Shown here: in pieces, positions 1-8,755 of the stretch
Position numbering within the stretch: position 1 is the stretch's first letter
How the letters are laid out: each line of letters begins with the position of its first letter
Assembly (NCBI GenBank): GCA_000955785.1
Contig: JYOD01000041.1
Location: 1-64,000 of the forward strand
Length of the DNA: 64,000 bases
Direction of reading: 5' to 3'
DNA from: Burkholderiaceae bacterium 16
GTDB taxonomy: Bacteria; Pseudomonadota; Gammaproteobacteria; Burkholderiales; Burkholderiaceae
Position numbers and translations under genes: made by a program
The notes under the pieces: model-generated
Seen by the model: only the letters and a program-made list of their open reading frames with translations
What the model was told of the DNA's origin: nothing
The model's database searches: none

Positions 1-1402
1 TGGCCAGCGCGGCGCGGGCGGGCGACATCGGCGCGCCGCCCGCGGCAGCGGGCGCGGCCATTGGTGCCGTGGCTACCGGGGCCGGCGCAGGCGCTACGGG
101 CCTGGACGCAGCTTGTTGTGCCTGGACTGGCTCGGGATCGGGCTGCACCGGCGCGGCCGGACGCAGGGCGGGAGCGGCCGGAACGACAGCAGCGCTGGCG
201 GCAGCCGCATCCGCGGCAATCCGGCCCGCCGGCGCGGCAGCGCCGCGCGCGCGTGGCGCCAGCTGGCCGCCACCCTGCCCACCCGCCACGGGCGCAGGAC
301 TCGCCGACGGGCGAAAGGCCAGCATGCGCAGCAGCGTCATGGTGAAGCCAGCATACTCGTCCGGCGCCAGCGCCAGTTCGCTACGGCCAAGATTGGCGAT
401 CTGATAGAACAACTGCACTTCCTGCGCATCGAACGCAGCGGCAAAGCGGCGCACTTCCACCGCTTCCGGCCATTCTTCCTGAACCGAGGCTGGCACCGCC
501 TGGGCCAGCGCGATCTTGTGCAGCAGCGAAGCGAGATCCTGCAGGGCCCCGGCAAACGACAGGCTGCGATCGGCCATGCCGTCGGCCACGCCCAGCATGG
601 CGGCGCCATCCTCGGCTGTCAGCGCATCCAGCAATTGCACCAGGTAGCTCTGGTCAATGGCGCCCAGCATGCCGCGCACGGCGGCCTCGGACACCTGGCC
701 GGCACTGTAGGCGATGGCCTGGTCGGTCAGCGACAGCGCGTCGCGCATCGAGCCATGGGCAGCCTGGGCCAGCAGGCGCAGCGCGTTGGCTTCGCGCACG
801 ATGCCCTCCTCGCCCAGCACGTGGTCGAGGTGGCTGACGATATGGCCCGGCGGCATCTGCTTGAGGTTGAATTGCAGGCAGCGCGACAGCACCGTCACCG
901 GGATCTTCTGCGGGTCGGTGGTGGCCAGGATGAATTTGACGTGCGCGGGCGGCTCTTCCAGCGTCTTCAGCATGGCGTTGAAGGCGTGGTTGGTCAGCAT
1001 GTGCACTTCGTCGATCATGTAGACCTTGAAGCGCCCCGCCGTCGGGGCGTACACCGCCTTGTCGAGCAGGGAGGCCATCTCGTCGACGCCGCGGTTGGAG
1101 GCGGCGTCCATCTCGATGTAGTCGACGAAGCGCCCGCTGTCGATCTCGGTGCAGGCCTTGCACACCCCGCAAGGCTGCGCGGTGATATCGCCGTTACCGT
1201 CCGGCCCGACGCAGTTCAGCGCCTTGGCCAGGATCCGGGACAGCGTGGTCTTGCCAACGCCCCGCGTGCCGGTGAACAGGTAGGCATGGTGCAGCCGCTG
1301 TTGCTCCAGCGCGTGCGTGAGCGCGCGGACCACGTGCTCCTGGCCGACCAGCGTGGTGAAATCCCGGGGGCGCCATTTGCGCGCTAGCACTTGATAACTC
1401 AT
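1..1402 (-). CDS. dnaX: DNA polymerase III subunit gamma/tau (3' end cut off)
   Basis: Clamp-loader ATPase of the DNA polymerase III holoenzyme. Reading from the ATG at 1402 gives MSYQVLARKWRP, the usual DnaX N-terminus. A Walker A loop GTRGVGKT lies at residues 45-52, a zinc-binding cysteine group (C64, C78, C81, C84) follows, then Walker B with IDEVHML and the sensor region TLEEPPAHVKFILATTDP. The last 300 bases of the window encode the Ala/Pro-rich tau linker, still open at base 1, so the C-terminus lies outside. The frame has no stop inside the window. No frameshift site for a short gamma form was identified. Identity is near certain. Confidence 0.96.
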   Translation of the reverse strand, partial: MSYQVLARKWRPRDFTTLVGQEHVVRALTHALEQQRLHHAYLFTGTRGVGKTTLSRILAKALNCVGPDGNGDITAQPCGVCKACTEIDSGRFVDYIEMDAASNRGVDEMASLLDKAVYAPTAGRFKVYMIDEVHMLTNHAFNAMLKTLEEPPAHVKFILATTDPQKIPVTVLSRCLQFNLKQMPPGHIVSHLDHVLGEEGIVREANALRLLAQAAHGSMRDALSLTDQAIAYSAGQVSEAAVRGMLGAIDQSYLVQLLDALTAEDGAAMLGVADGMADRSLSFAGALQDLASLLHKIALAQAVPASVQEEWPEAVEVRRFAAAFDAQEVQLFYQIANLGRSELALAPDEYAGFTMTLLRMLAFRPSASPAPVAGGQGGGQLAPRARGAAAPAGRIAADAAAASAAVVPAAPALRPAAPVQPDPEPVQAQQAASRPVAPAPAPVATAPMAAPAAAGGAPMSPARAALA

Positions 1403-1485
1403 GGCGGCGATTGTAGCAAAAGGCGGCCGTCCTTCAGGCAGGATTCACGGGACCGGCGCGATCCAAACCGCCGGGCCCCGCGCCG

Positions 1486-4014
1486 CTAGCCGCATTCGCC
1501 GACATAGCCGCAGTTGGCGCACTTGGCGCAGCCATCGACCTTGTGCAAGGCATGGGCGCCGCATTCCGGGCAAGGCTTGCCCGAGCCCAGCCCCAACCCT
1601 GTTGCCGGCGCGCCGCCAGCACTCACCGCCCCGGCCGGGACCCTGCCGCCGGCACTGCCGCTGTCCGGCCCTTCCAGCCCGGCCAGGCGGGCCGAAAGCG
1701 CCGCCACCGGCACCTGGGCACCGTCGGCGTCGAGAAAGCCCCGCTTGATCAGGATGCGTTGCAAGGCGTAGCCGATCGCCGCCACCTCGGAATCATGGAA
1801 GCGCGGCACCTCGGTGCCGTCCTGGCGCTGGAGCACGCCGTAACGCACCGTGCCCTTGTCCCACACCACATTGCGCATGTCCGCCAGCGCCTTGGCGATC
1901 GAGCCGCCCGAACGCGCCACCATCGACAGCAGCCGCATGGTGGAGGTAATCCACTGCTGGCCGTCGTTGCGCTGCCCGGCCGGCATGAAGAACTCGACCG
2001 GACGCTCCACCGCCACCGGCTTGCCGTCGAGCAGCCCCGCCACGCGCATGAAGTTCACGGTCAGGTAGACCGTCTTGTGGCCCTCGTAGGTCATGTACTC
2101 GACCTTGGAGGTCACCCCTTCGAGATCGCCCACCGGACGGCTCTCGAAGGGCTTGCGCAGGGGGTCGTCGGTTGTTGCCACCACTGCGGGGCCGGCCGGC
2201 GGCGGCGTCACCGACAGCACCGCCCCCAGCACGCTGTTGGGGCGGTAGGTGGCAAGCCCTTTCAGCCCGGCCCGCCAGGCTTCCAGGTAGAGATTGCGGA
2301 AGGCCTCATAGGGATAGTCCTCAGGCACGTTGACGGTCTTGCTGATGCTGGTATCGATAAAGGGCTGCACCGCCTCCAGCATCTTCATATGATCGAGCGC
2401 CGACATCTGCAGCGCCGTGACGAAACTATCCGGCAGTTGCGCCATATCCCCACCCAGGTGACGATATAGGCGCCAGGCATGATCGGCTACCTCGAATACC
2501 TTGTAGCTGTCGTCCGCCATGCGCTTCTTGCGGTTATAGGTCCACGAGAAAGCCGGCTCGATGCCGTTCGAGGCGTTATCAGCAAACGCCAGCGTGATGG
2601 TACCGGTCGGGGCGATCGACAGCAGGTGCGAATTGCGGATGCCGTCGCGGCCGATCGCCTTGCGCACGGCTTGCGGCAAGCGCTGCGCGAAACCGCTGGC
2701 CAGGTATTCCTTGGCCTTGAACAGCGGGAAGGCGCCCTTCTCACGCGCCAGTCCGGCCGATGCCAGGTAGGCGGTATCGCGCATGGCCTGTGCGATACGC
2801 GCGGCCAGCTCGCGCCCCGGCTCGCTGTCGTAGCGGATGCCCAGCATCACCAGCGCGCTGCCCAGCCCGAGGAAGCCCAGCCCAATGCGCCGTTTGGCAT
2901 GGGCCTCGGCCTGCTGCTCCGGCAGCGGCCAATAGGTAACGTCCAGCACGTTGTCGAGCATGCGCACCGCCAGCCGCACCACTTCGGCGAATCCTTCGAA
3001 ATCGAATCGGCTGTCCGCGCCAAAGGGCTGGCGCACGAAGCGGGTCAGGTCGATCGAGCCCAGGTCGCAGCAGCCATAGGACGGCAGTGGCTGCTCCGCA
3101 CAGGGATTGGTGGCCTCAATTCGCTCGCAGTAATAGAGATTGTTGTCGTCGTTGATATGGGACAGGAACAGGATGCCGGGCTCAGCGTGATCGTAGGTGG
3201 CCTGCATCACCTGATCCCACAGCTGGCGCGCCGGCACGCGGCGGTAAACCCACTGGCCGTCGTCGCGCCGGTAGGCGCCGCCGGCAATGGTCTGGGCAGC
3301 GGGCTCGGCCTCATGCACCAGTTCGACCTCGCCGCCGGCATCGACCGCCCGCATGAATTCGTCGCTCACGCCGATCGAGATATTGAAGTTGGTCAGGTCG
3401 CCCCGGTCCTTGGCGTGGATAAAGGCCTCGATATCCGGGTGGTCGCAGCGCAGCACGCCCATCTGCGCGCCGCGGCGCGATCCGGCCGACTCCACCGTGG
3501 CGCAGGATGCGTCGAACACCTTCATGAAGGACACCGGCCCCGAGGCGCGCGAGTGCGTGCCCCGCACCAGCGCCCCGGCCGGGCGTATCGCGGAGAAGTC
3601 GTAACCCACCCCGCCGCCGCGGCGCATGGTCTCCGCCGCCTGCGCCACCGCGGTGTAGATGCTGGGCTTGCCACTGCCCGGCTCCGATACCGAATCGCCT
3701 ACGGGCTGCACGAAGCAGTTGATCAGCGTGGCCTCGATGCGAGTGCCTGCCGCGGAGTTGATGCGCCCGGCAGGCACGAAGCCCTGCTCTTGCGCCCACA
3801 GGAAACGCTCGGCCCAGTGCTCGCGCCGCGACTCTGGTTCGGCCTCGGCCAGCGCGCGCGCCACGCGCAGGCGCACGTCGGCGGCGGTGGCTTCCGCGCC
3901 CTTGGCGTACTTCTCCAGCAAGACTTCGGTGGAGATGTCCTGGTGCGGCAGCGTGGTACGGAGCATCTGTTCGTTGGCATTCATCGCAGGTCTCGCTGGT
4001 GTCACGGTTGCCAT
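1486..4014 (-). CDS. nrdJ: Adenosylcobalamin-dependent ribonucleotide reductase (class II)
   Basis: Reduces ribonucleotides to deoxyribonucleotides using a B12-derived radical and needs no oxygen. The 842-residue protein has the family landmarks: [17 protein letters not shown] with a redox cysteine at C100, the active-site motif [14 protein letters not shown] at 303-316 (N303, C305, E307), and a C-terminal cysteine-rich zinc ribbon (about 815-842) that recycles the active-site disulfide. The first ATG at 4014 has no good ribosome site; an internal ATG at residue 11 is an alternative start. No cobalamin riboswitch could be recognised in the 150 bases between this gene and ffs. It lies downstream of and divergent from ffs. 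Confidence 0.94.
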   Translation of the reverse strand: MATVTPARPAMNANEQMLRTTLPHQDISTEVLLEKYAKGAEATAADVRLRVARALAEAEPESRREHWAERFLWAQEQGFVPAGRINSAAGTRIEATLINCFVQPVGDSVSEPGSGKPSIYTAVAQAAETMRRGGGVGYDFSAIRPAGALVRGTHSRASGPVSFMKVFDASCATVESAGSRRGAQMGVLRCDHPDIEAFIHAKDRGDLTNFNISIGVSDEFMRAVDAGGEVELVHEAEPAAQTIAGGAYRRDDGQWVYRRVPARQLWDQVMQATYDHAEPGILFLSHINDDNNLYYCERIEATNPCAEQPLPSYGCCDLGSIDLTRFVRQPFGADSRFDFEGFAEVVRLAVRMLDNVLDVTYWPLPEQQAEAHAKRRIGLGFLGLGSALVMLGIRYDSEPGRELAARIAQAMRDTAYLASAGLAREKGAFPLFKAKEYLASGFAQRLPQAVRKAIGRDGIRNSHLLSIAPTGTITLAFADNASNGIEPAFSWTYNRKKRMADDSYKVFEVADHAWRLYRHLGGDMAQLPDSFVTALQMSALDHMKMLEAVQPFIDTSISKTVNVPEDYPYEAFRNLYLEAWRAGLKGLATYRPNSVLGAVLSVTPPPAGPAVVATTDDPLRKPFESRPVGDLEGVTSKVEYMTYEGHKTVYLTVNFMRVAGLLDGKPVAVERPVEFFMPAGQRNDGQQWITSTMRLLSMVARSGGSIAKALADMRNVVWDKGTVRYGVLQRQDGTEVPRFHDSEVAAIGYALQRILIKRGFLDADGAQVPVAALSARLAGLEGPDSGSAGGRVPAGAVSAGGAPATGLGLGSGKPCPECGAHALHKVDGCAKCANCGYVGECG

Positions 4015-4165
4015 ATCCGCCAGCCGGGCCGCGTTGCGTCCCGACGCTGGCGGCTAGCGCGTCTTCGTCCTTGCACGCCCTGGCGTTGCCTGGGCCATGC
4101 GCTTTACTCAATCAATTTCGCGGGAAATCTGCCCGATCCGTCCGCTCTGGGTTACAATGCCGACC

Positions 4166-4263
4166 GGACGGGCCTCCTCGCATGGCGGCGCGGTCAACCT
4201 GGTCAGGTCGGGAACGAAGCAGCCACAGCCGTTTTCCGCCAGTGCCGAGGGTCGGGCTCGTCC
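4166..4263 (+). ncRNA. ffs: 4.5S RNA of the signal recognition particle (small bacterial SRP RNA)
   Basis: RNA partner of Ffh in co-translational targeting of membrane proteins. The conserved core GGTCAGGTCGGGAACGAAGC sits at 4201-4220 at the tip of a hairpin, and the two ends pair (GGACGGGC at 4166 with the 3' strand ending CGTCC at 4263). A -10 box TACAAT at 4153-4158 places the start near 4165. The 3' strand is formed by the 18-bp repeat of the integrated element, which restores an intact RNA. Confidence 0.93.
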
Positions 4264-4267
4264 CCCT
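4250..4267 (+). repeat. attL, left 18-bp attachment repeat
   Basis: GGTCGGGCTCGTCCCCCT, identical to 16060-16077. It overlaps the 3' strand of the 4.5S RNA stem. Identity ends at 4250 on the left and 4267 on the right. Confidence 0.92.
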
Positions 4268-4364
4268 CATACTCCACAATCCTTGTACGCCAATACTTTA
4301 CGGCAAATCAAGGACTCCCAGCCAGCCAACGTGTCTTTTCAGTGTGTCACTTGCGATTGATCAA

Positions 4365-6014
4365 ATGACAACTGACAAGATGAAAAAGGCCACTGGCGTC
4401 TATAGCCGCACCGGTTCCAGCATTTGGCAATGGCGGATCGGAACACCAAAAGATCTCCGACACCTGTACATGTCCGACTGGGCGCATCGGCGTTCCCTTG
4501 GAACCTCTGACCTCCGAGAAGCAAATCTCAAAGCCACCCAACTTCGTGCGCAGTGGCTTGCGCGGTTCGATGAGCAGCGCATAGCGTTGAACCCGCAATC
4601 GGTCGAACAGATCACGCCAGCTATGGCGACGTTCCTTGCCGAGCAGATGCTGCATAACACGCTGCGCGAGGACGAAGACCGGCGCACCAAACCTGACGAA
4701 CAGGCATGGCTCCTTCAGTGGATGCGTGGTATGGGCATGGCCGGTGCAGACGCTCCCTCGGATCAGCTTGGGGGCATGCCTGACGCCCTTGCAGACATGC
4801 TGGAAGACTTGCACGTACAACACGATGCCGAGGCAGGAAAGGCGTTAGCGCGTGGCAAGCTGGTCAAAGCCCTGCCGGGCATGCTGCACGTTGCACAACA
4901 GGCAGGCATCGCCTTTGACAAGAACACGCCCGGTGTACGTGAAGCCTTGCAGGAATACCAGAAAGCCGTCAAGCAGGCCACTTCGCTGAAGGTGCAGCGG
5001 GATCAAGGTGCAATCGTTGAAACACCTCCCGCGCCAGACCTGAAGGCTATTGAAGTAGCCAAGAAGCAGCCCAAGCTGCGGGACGTGTTCGACCTCTGGA
5101 GAGAGGCCAAGAAGCGCGGCAAAGATGCGATTGAAAAGACGGAACGAGCACTAGTCATGTTCGAGAAGCAGTCTGGCAACCCTGCCCTGAAGACTATCAA
5201 GCGTGAGGACGGCATTACGTTCCAGTCCTGGCTACTGAAACAAGACCTAGCTTCCAAGACCCAGCACGACAACCTGACTTGGGTTAAGTCGCTGCTCAAC
5301 TTCGCCAATCGTGATCTTGAATGGATCGAGCGGAATCCGTGGGCAGGCTTGAACATCGCCTACAAGACTGAGAACAAGCGGAGTCCTTGGACAACAGCAC
5401 AACTGCAAACATTCTTCTCGTTGCCACTGTTCACCCGGTACGAGTTGCCAACCCAACAGAAGGCCGGTAAGGATGCCGCGTACTGGATTCCGTTGTTGGG
5501 ATTGTTCACTGGTGCACGGATCGGCGAACTTTGCCAACTCCGCGTTGCTGACGTTGTCACCCGTGATGATCAAGCATTCATCAGCATCAACGATGACGGC
5601 GAAGGATCAACCGTCAAGACGGCAGCAGGCATCCGAGACATTCCGGTACACAGCGAACTCGTTCGACTTGGGTTCCTTGAGTACGTGGAGGCTACCCGGC
5701 AAGCCCGGCATGAGCGTCTATGGCCTGATTTGACGCTCCGCAAGGACAAGCCCGGCGGCAACTTCTCGAACTGGTTCGGTGAAGCCCGGAAGCTGCTGGC
5801 GGTAGACGTGCCAGACTTCCACAGCCTACGTCATACGGTGCGCACCAAAATGACTGAAGCCGGGATTGCAGAAGCCGTGCAAGACCGGATCACTGGGCAT
5901 GAAGTTAAGGGCAGCGTAGGGTCAAAGGTCTACAGTCATCCGGTTGCGATACTGCGCACCGCAGTGGAAGCGATCACGTATCCCGGACTGGTACTGAACA
6001 AGGTCTACGGGTAG
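4365..6014 (+). CDS. Tyrosine-recombinase integrase of the element
   Basis: Catalyses insertion and excision of the element at the ffs attachment site. The start at 4365 gives 549 residues; the open frame runs further upstream but would cross the attachment repeat. The N-terminal part (GVYSRTGSSIWQWRIG) resembles the DUF6538-type arm domain, followed by a SAM-like core-binding region (about 220-300). The catalytic set is visible: R385 in GARIGELCQLR, H486 and R489 in HSLRH, H512 in GHE, and nucleophile Y523 in KVYSH. No good ribosome site precedes either 4365 or the alternative ATG at 4380. Codon use is less GC-rich than in the flanking housekeeping genes. Confidence 0.95.
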   Translation: MTTDKMKKATGVYSRTGSSIWQWRIGTPKDLRHLYMSDWAHRRSLGTSDLREANLKATQLRAQWLARFDEQRIALNPQSVEQITPAMATFLAEQMLHNTLREDEDRRTKPDEQAWLLQWMRGMGMAGADAPSDQLGGMPDALADMLEDLHVQHDAEAGKALARGKLVKALPGMLHVAQQAGIAFDKNTPGVREALQEYQKAVKQATSLKVQRDQGAIVETPPAPDLKAIEVAKKQPKLRDVFDLWREAKKRGKDAIEKTERALVMFEKQSGNPALKTIKREDGITFQSWLLKQDLASKTQHDNLTWVKSLLNFANRDLEWIERNPWAGLNIAYKTENKRSPWTTAQLQTFFSLPLFTRYELPTQQKAGKDAAYWIPLLGLFTGARIGELCQLRVADVVTRDDQAFISINDDGEGSTVKTAAGIRDIPVHSELVRLGFLEYVEATRQARHERLWPDLTLRKDKPGGNFSNWFGEARKLLAVDVPDFHSLRHTVRTKMTEAGIAEAVQDRITGHEVKGSVGSKVYSHPVAILRTAVEAITYPGLVLNKVYG

Positions 6015-6123
6015 CCAGACTAACAGGGGAAGTACTGAAGCGATCACAGCCTCTACAAGCCATTTTCATGACAGAGACTAACTCACCCCTATCCGCACCC
6101 ATGAAAAGCCGTCAGCGGCCCTG

Positions 6124-6267
6124 TACAGCGCTTACAGCGCCATACGCTGCACGTACAGTGCAGGCCACACTGTGCGAAGCACGTAACATCACCTAGGCAA
6201 GGGGGATTGATTGATGATGGATCAATCCCCTCATCTGAGTAGCCTCGGCTACAGCGCTGGACAGCGC
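6124..6267. repeat. ACAGCGC repeat cluster downstream of the integrase
   Basis: The heptamer ACAGCGC occurs at about 6125, 6134, 6251 and 6261, and a variant ACAGTGC near 6155. Short repeats beside an integrase gene often bind the integrase arm domain or a directionality factor; that role is inferred. The whole 6015-6680 stretch has no gene. Confidence 0.45.
6202..6230. terminator. 10-bp perfect hairpin after the integrase
   Basis: GGGGATTGAT at 6202-6211 pairs exactly with ATCAATCCCC at 6221-6230 across a 9-base loop. There is no T-run, so it may be a weak terminator or a protein-binding site. Confidence 0.35.
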
Positions 6268-6314
6268 CAGTCACCTAGACGTTGCTGAGACAACACGAAG
6301 TACCCCTATAACAA

Positions 6315-6383
6315 CTAAGTAATACTTAGACATAACTAAGTTATAACTAATCCTGTAAGGAATAATAACTAAGTTATAACTTA
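6315..6383. promoter_or_regulatory. Three AT-rich operator-like palindromes
   Basis: CTAAGT-AAT-ACTTAG at 6315-6329, TAAGTTATAACTAA at 6337-6350 and the perfect palindrome TAAGTTATAACTTA at 6370-6383. The last two start 33 bases apart, about three helical turns. They lie upstream of the promoter at 6518 and resemble a cooperative repressor or excisionase site; the binding protein is unknown. Confidence 0.5.
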
Positions 6384-6517
6384 AGTAATGCTATATATAA
6401 AAGCTTTTAAGGGTGCACGTTGGCGCTATCGCTGTCAACACCCGACGCAAGAAAAATAAATTTCCTTGCGAATCAAGCACTTAGCAAAACAATAGCAAAA
6501 TATGCTCTTAGCGTCGC

Positions 6518-6546
6518 TTGACAGATGGTAGATGATGTGCTATAGT
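6518..6546 (+). promoter_or_regulatory. Strong sigma-70-type promoter for the small-gene block
   Basis: TTGACA at 6518-6523, a 17-base spacer, then TATAGT at 6541-6546. Transcription would start near 6553 and give a leader of about 128 bases before the gene at 6681. The early leader can fold (CTCTCT pairing with AGAGAG). Confidence 0.75.
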
Positions 6547-6680
6547 CTCTCTGTCGGCGGAGAGATAGAGAGCTAACAAATACCTCCGACGATACCACTG
6601 TACCGAAACGCATCCCGCCTGTCAAACACAATCCCCAAGGAAGTCCCTGACATGAACCGAACACATACGGAGGAATACCC

Positions 6681-7007
6681 ATGCCCGAAAAGACATATCA
6701 CCCAACCACACAACATTCGACCAGCTTCTATCACCTGACCATTCTTACGCTGATCGAAGGTTTGAATCAGAAGCTGAGCGACCGCCAGATTGCAGCACTG
6801 CTCACCGAACGAGGGTTGCTCAGCCCCAGCGGAGCCAAGTGGACACCGACAGCAATCACTCAGTTGCTGTACAAGGTCAGGAACTACCGCACGGTTAAGA
6901 GCAAGATTCATAGTGCACTATTGCAACTCGTTTTCGATGGCATTCTGACCAAGCCAGAAGTTCAAATCCTGTTCGCGCCTCGTAGGCCGGTCCCGAACAT
7001 CATGTAA
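6681..7007 (+). CDS. Small predicted DNA-binding protein
   Basis: 108 residues, start supported by GGAGG eight bases upstream of the ATG. Residues 30-68 (LSDRQIAALLTERG...SGAKWTPTAITQLL) read like the helix-turn-helix of the recombinase domain found in large serine recombinases, in which a short repeat selects DNA. It has no catalytic domain of its own. First gene after the promoter at 6518 and after the palindromes at 6315-6383, so it could be the element's regulator or directionality factor; that is inference. Confidence 0.65.
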   Translation: MPEKTYHPTTQHSTSFYHLTILTLIEGLNQKLSDRQIAALLTERGLLSPSGAKWTPTAITQLLYKVRNYRTVKSKIHSALLQLVFDGILTKPEVQILFAPRRPVPNIM

Positions 7008-7132
7008 GTCCCGCCGCCATCGCGGCACGTATTACCCAATCCCAACTGGCATTAACCGCTCCTGTGCGAATCGTCGCAACAGGCTGGATACGCATGCCAA
7101 CTCAATTAACGTCAAATTCAAGAAGGAACAAA

Positions 7133-7372
7133 ATGAGTAAATCTTACGATACCAATATAACATGGCCTATGTCTGTGCAAGAGTTGCAAGACCACTTTAA
7201 GTATTATCCGATTGACTGCAAACGTCACTCACGACAGCTTATCTCTGACCTTGCGCAAGTCTTTCACCGGCAGGTAAGGCTACCGACGCTGGTTATAGCT
7301 GCGCTCCTGTCAGGATATGCGTGCATCCCGTCAGAGGGTGGACACATCGTGAAGTTCTGCCAAGTCGAATGA
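7133..7372 (+). CDS. Hypothetical protein of the element
   Basis: 79 residues from the ATG at 7133, chosen because AGAAGGA lies just upstream; the longer frame from 7064 has no ribosome site. The protein starts MSKSYDTNITWPMSVQELQDH and is mixed alpha in character with no recognised motif. It is the second gene of the rightward block and is followed by a terminator at 7405. Function not recognised. Confidence 0.6.
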   Translation: MSKSYDTNITWPMSVQELQDHFKYYPIDCKRHSRQLISDLAQVFHRQVRLPTLVIAALLSGYACIPSEGGHIVKFCQVE

Positions 7373-7404
7373 GTATATGACAGCCAACGCCGACACAACC
7401 CCCG

Positions 7405-7430
7405 AAGCCAGCCAACGCGCTGGTTTTTTT
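7405..7430 (+). terminator. Intrinsic terminator
   Basis: CCAGC at 7408-7412 pairs with GCTGG at 7419-7423, extended by weak pairs, followed by seven T. It separates the first two small genes from the next three. Confidence 0.7.
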
Positions 7431-7459
7431 ACGTCTGAACTAATCACAAGGAAATCACA

Positions 7460-7609
7460 ATGAAAATAAAGATCGCACCACCGGCCAAGAAGCCGGACGC
7501 AGCAACGCAAACACAGTTCGAATACAAGTACTGGCAAACGATGTGGAATGTTTACCACGCGCGAGTACAAGCTGAGAAAGCAAAGCTGGCAGCAGTCACG
7601 ACAAAGTAA
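7460..7609 (+). CDS. Very small hypothetical protein
   Basis: 49 residues, MKIKIAPPAKKPDAATQTQF and onward, ending in KLAAVTTK. The ATG at 7460 is preceded by AAGGA nine bases upstream. It is basic and Ala/Lys-rich, with a central aromatic stretch (YKYWQTMWNVYH). It lies 23 bases ahead of the next gene, which has its own ribosome site. No known family recognised. Confidence 0.55.
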   Translation: MKIKIAPPAKKPDAATQTQFEYKYWQTMWNVYHARVQAEKAKLAAVTTK

Positions 7610-7632
7610 CCATTACAACAGAGGAAAACACA

Positions 7633-8115
7633 ATGACGATGAATAAAACCAAACTTCAACCCCCGGCGAACCTGGACCTTTCCAGCTTGCACTCGCCCAC
7701 GGAGGTCCGACAGTGGGAAAGTGAATGGCAAGACTACCGCCAAGCGCTGGTGGACGAACAAAACCGAGAGCGCATCAAAGAGCAATCTGCACACGCCGAA
7801 TCAAACCGGAATCTGACTGACCAAGAATATTACGATCTGGCTGTGAAGCGTGAAGCCAAGGAGAAAGAACGACAAGCCGAACGTGCCGCAGCCGCTAAGG
7901 CAGAGCGTGAAGCCAAGGAAGCGTATTTGGCGTCTGAGCCTGACACCGTGGATATCTCGGAAAACTCCGAATACCTCACGCTGCTCCGTTTGCAACACCG
8001 ATTCAGCCAAGGTTACGTAACCACGGAAAACAGTATCCAAGCGTGGTTTCCGGGCTACTACCACATCGTGCTGCACAAGCCAGCGCCAGCCACGGCAAAG
8101 CGGGGGAGTAAATGA
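7633..8115 (+). CDS. Hypothetical charged helical protein
   Basis: 160 residues. GAGG precedes the ATG. Residues 40-105 are almost entirely Glu, Lys, Arg and Ala (RERIKEQSAHAE, KREAKEKERQAERAAAAKAE) and should form a long helix or coiled coil; the C-terminal 50 residues (YLTLLRLQHRFSQGY, IQAWFPGYYHIVLH) look folded. The stop TGA overlaps the next ATG by four bases, so the two are probably translated together. No family recognised. Confidence 0.7.
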   Translation: MTMNKTKLQPPANLDLSSLHSPTEVRQWESEWQDYRQALVDEQNRERIKEQSAHAESNRNLTDQEYYDLAVKREAKEKERQAERAAAAKAEREAKEAYLASEPDTVDISENSEYLTLLRLQHRFSQGYVTTENSIQAWFPGYYHIVLHKPAPATAKRGSK

Positions 8116-8435
8116 TGGAACGAAAGCTAACCGGAGATTGCAACAAATGCCCAACCTGTCGTGAGTATTTCAATAGCACTTCTGCGTTCGACAGGCACCG
8201 GATTGGCGAGTACGGAAGCACGCGTCGCTGCATGACTGTCGCTGAAATGTACGCGGCAGGGATGGTGAAGAACACGAAGGGTTTCTGGCTGACCAGAGGT
8301 CGATCACAGAAATCAATTTCCAGCCTTACCCAGAGGCCCAAACAGCCACGATCCGACGCGGGTTGGTACTACCCTACCTGCCCGAAAAATAATGGCTCAA
8401 ATGCCGTGTTTGCACACTCGGCGCCAGCGGCCTGA
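8112..8435 (+). CDS. Small zinc-finger-like protein
   Basis: 107 residues, starting in the ATGA overlap with the gene before it and preceded by a GGGGGAG ribosome site. The N-terminal part CNKCPTCREYFNSTSAFDRHRIG has two CxxC-like cysteines followed by a His spacing that resembles a C2H2 zinc finger; R39-C40 follow. The C-terminal 40 residues look disordered. Similar short finger proteins are common on phages and integrative elements of proteobacteria. A nucleic-acid-binding role is inferred. Confidence 0.65.
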   Translation: MMERKLTGDCNKCPTCREYFNSTSAFDRHRIGEYGSTRRCMTVAEMYAAGMVKNTKGFWLTRGRSQKSISSLTQRPKQPRSDAGWYYPTCPKNNGSNAVFAHSAPAA

Positions 8436-8453
8436 TCTTACATTACGTGTGTG

Positions 8454-8529
8454 TGCAGGGCACTCGGCTACGGTTTGCAGCGACAGTTATCTCCCTCAGA
8501 TACAACAGGACCGAGATAACCGCCCTGCA
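8454..8529. other. Nested inverted repeats ahead of the HUH gene
   Basis: TGCAGGGC (8454-8461) pairs with GCCCTGCA (8522-8529), and inside it GTTATCTC (8486-8493) pairs with GAGATAAC (8513-8520). All pairs are exact. It lies in the gene-free stretch 8436-8755; it could be a structured RNA, a replication origin or a protein site. Confidence 0.5.
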
Positions 8530-8691
8530 ACTCCTGCCAGCCCTTGCCCAGCTTAGCACACAGGGTTCCGAACTCTGACCAATACGACTGTCGGCACCGA
8601 ACTTCGCCGATATCGTGCTATCCGTTGTGGCTCAAGGCATAGCAGCGTTCTCAGCATTTCACTCTCGCTGCGTCTAATGAAAGATGCTGGG

Positions 8692-8722
8692 GCTATTGCT
8701 TGGTTATGACTAAAGCAATAGC
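8692..8722. other. 10-bp perfect hairpin 34 bases before the HUH gene
   Basis: GCTATTGCTT at 8692-8701 pairs with AAGCAATAGC at 8713-8722 across an 11-base loop. Its position just before a Rep-like gene makes it a candidate nicking or binding site; this is inference. Confidence 0.5.
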
Positions 8723-8755
8723 TTGAGCAATGAACAGAATAAATCATAGATACAC

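Noticed and set aside
113-1387. 424-codon open frame on the plus strand over dnaX
   Set aside because: The minus strand reads DnaX with Walker motifs; the plus frame is Arg/His/Gln-rich noise.
4015-4165. Cobalamin riboswitch expected before a B12-dependent enzyme
   Set aside because: The interval is only about 150 bases, shared with the ffs promoter, and no B12-box sequence was recognised.
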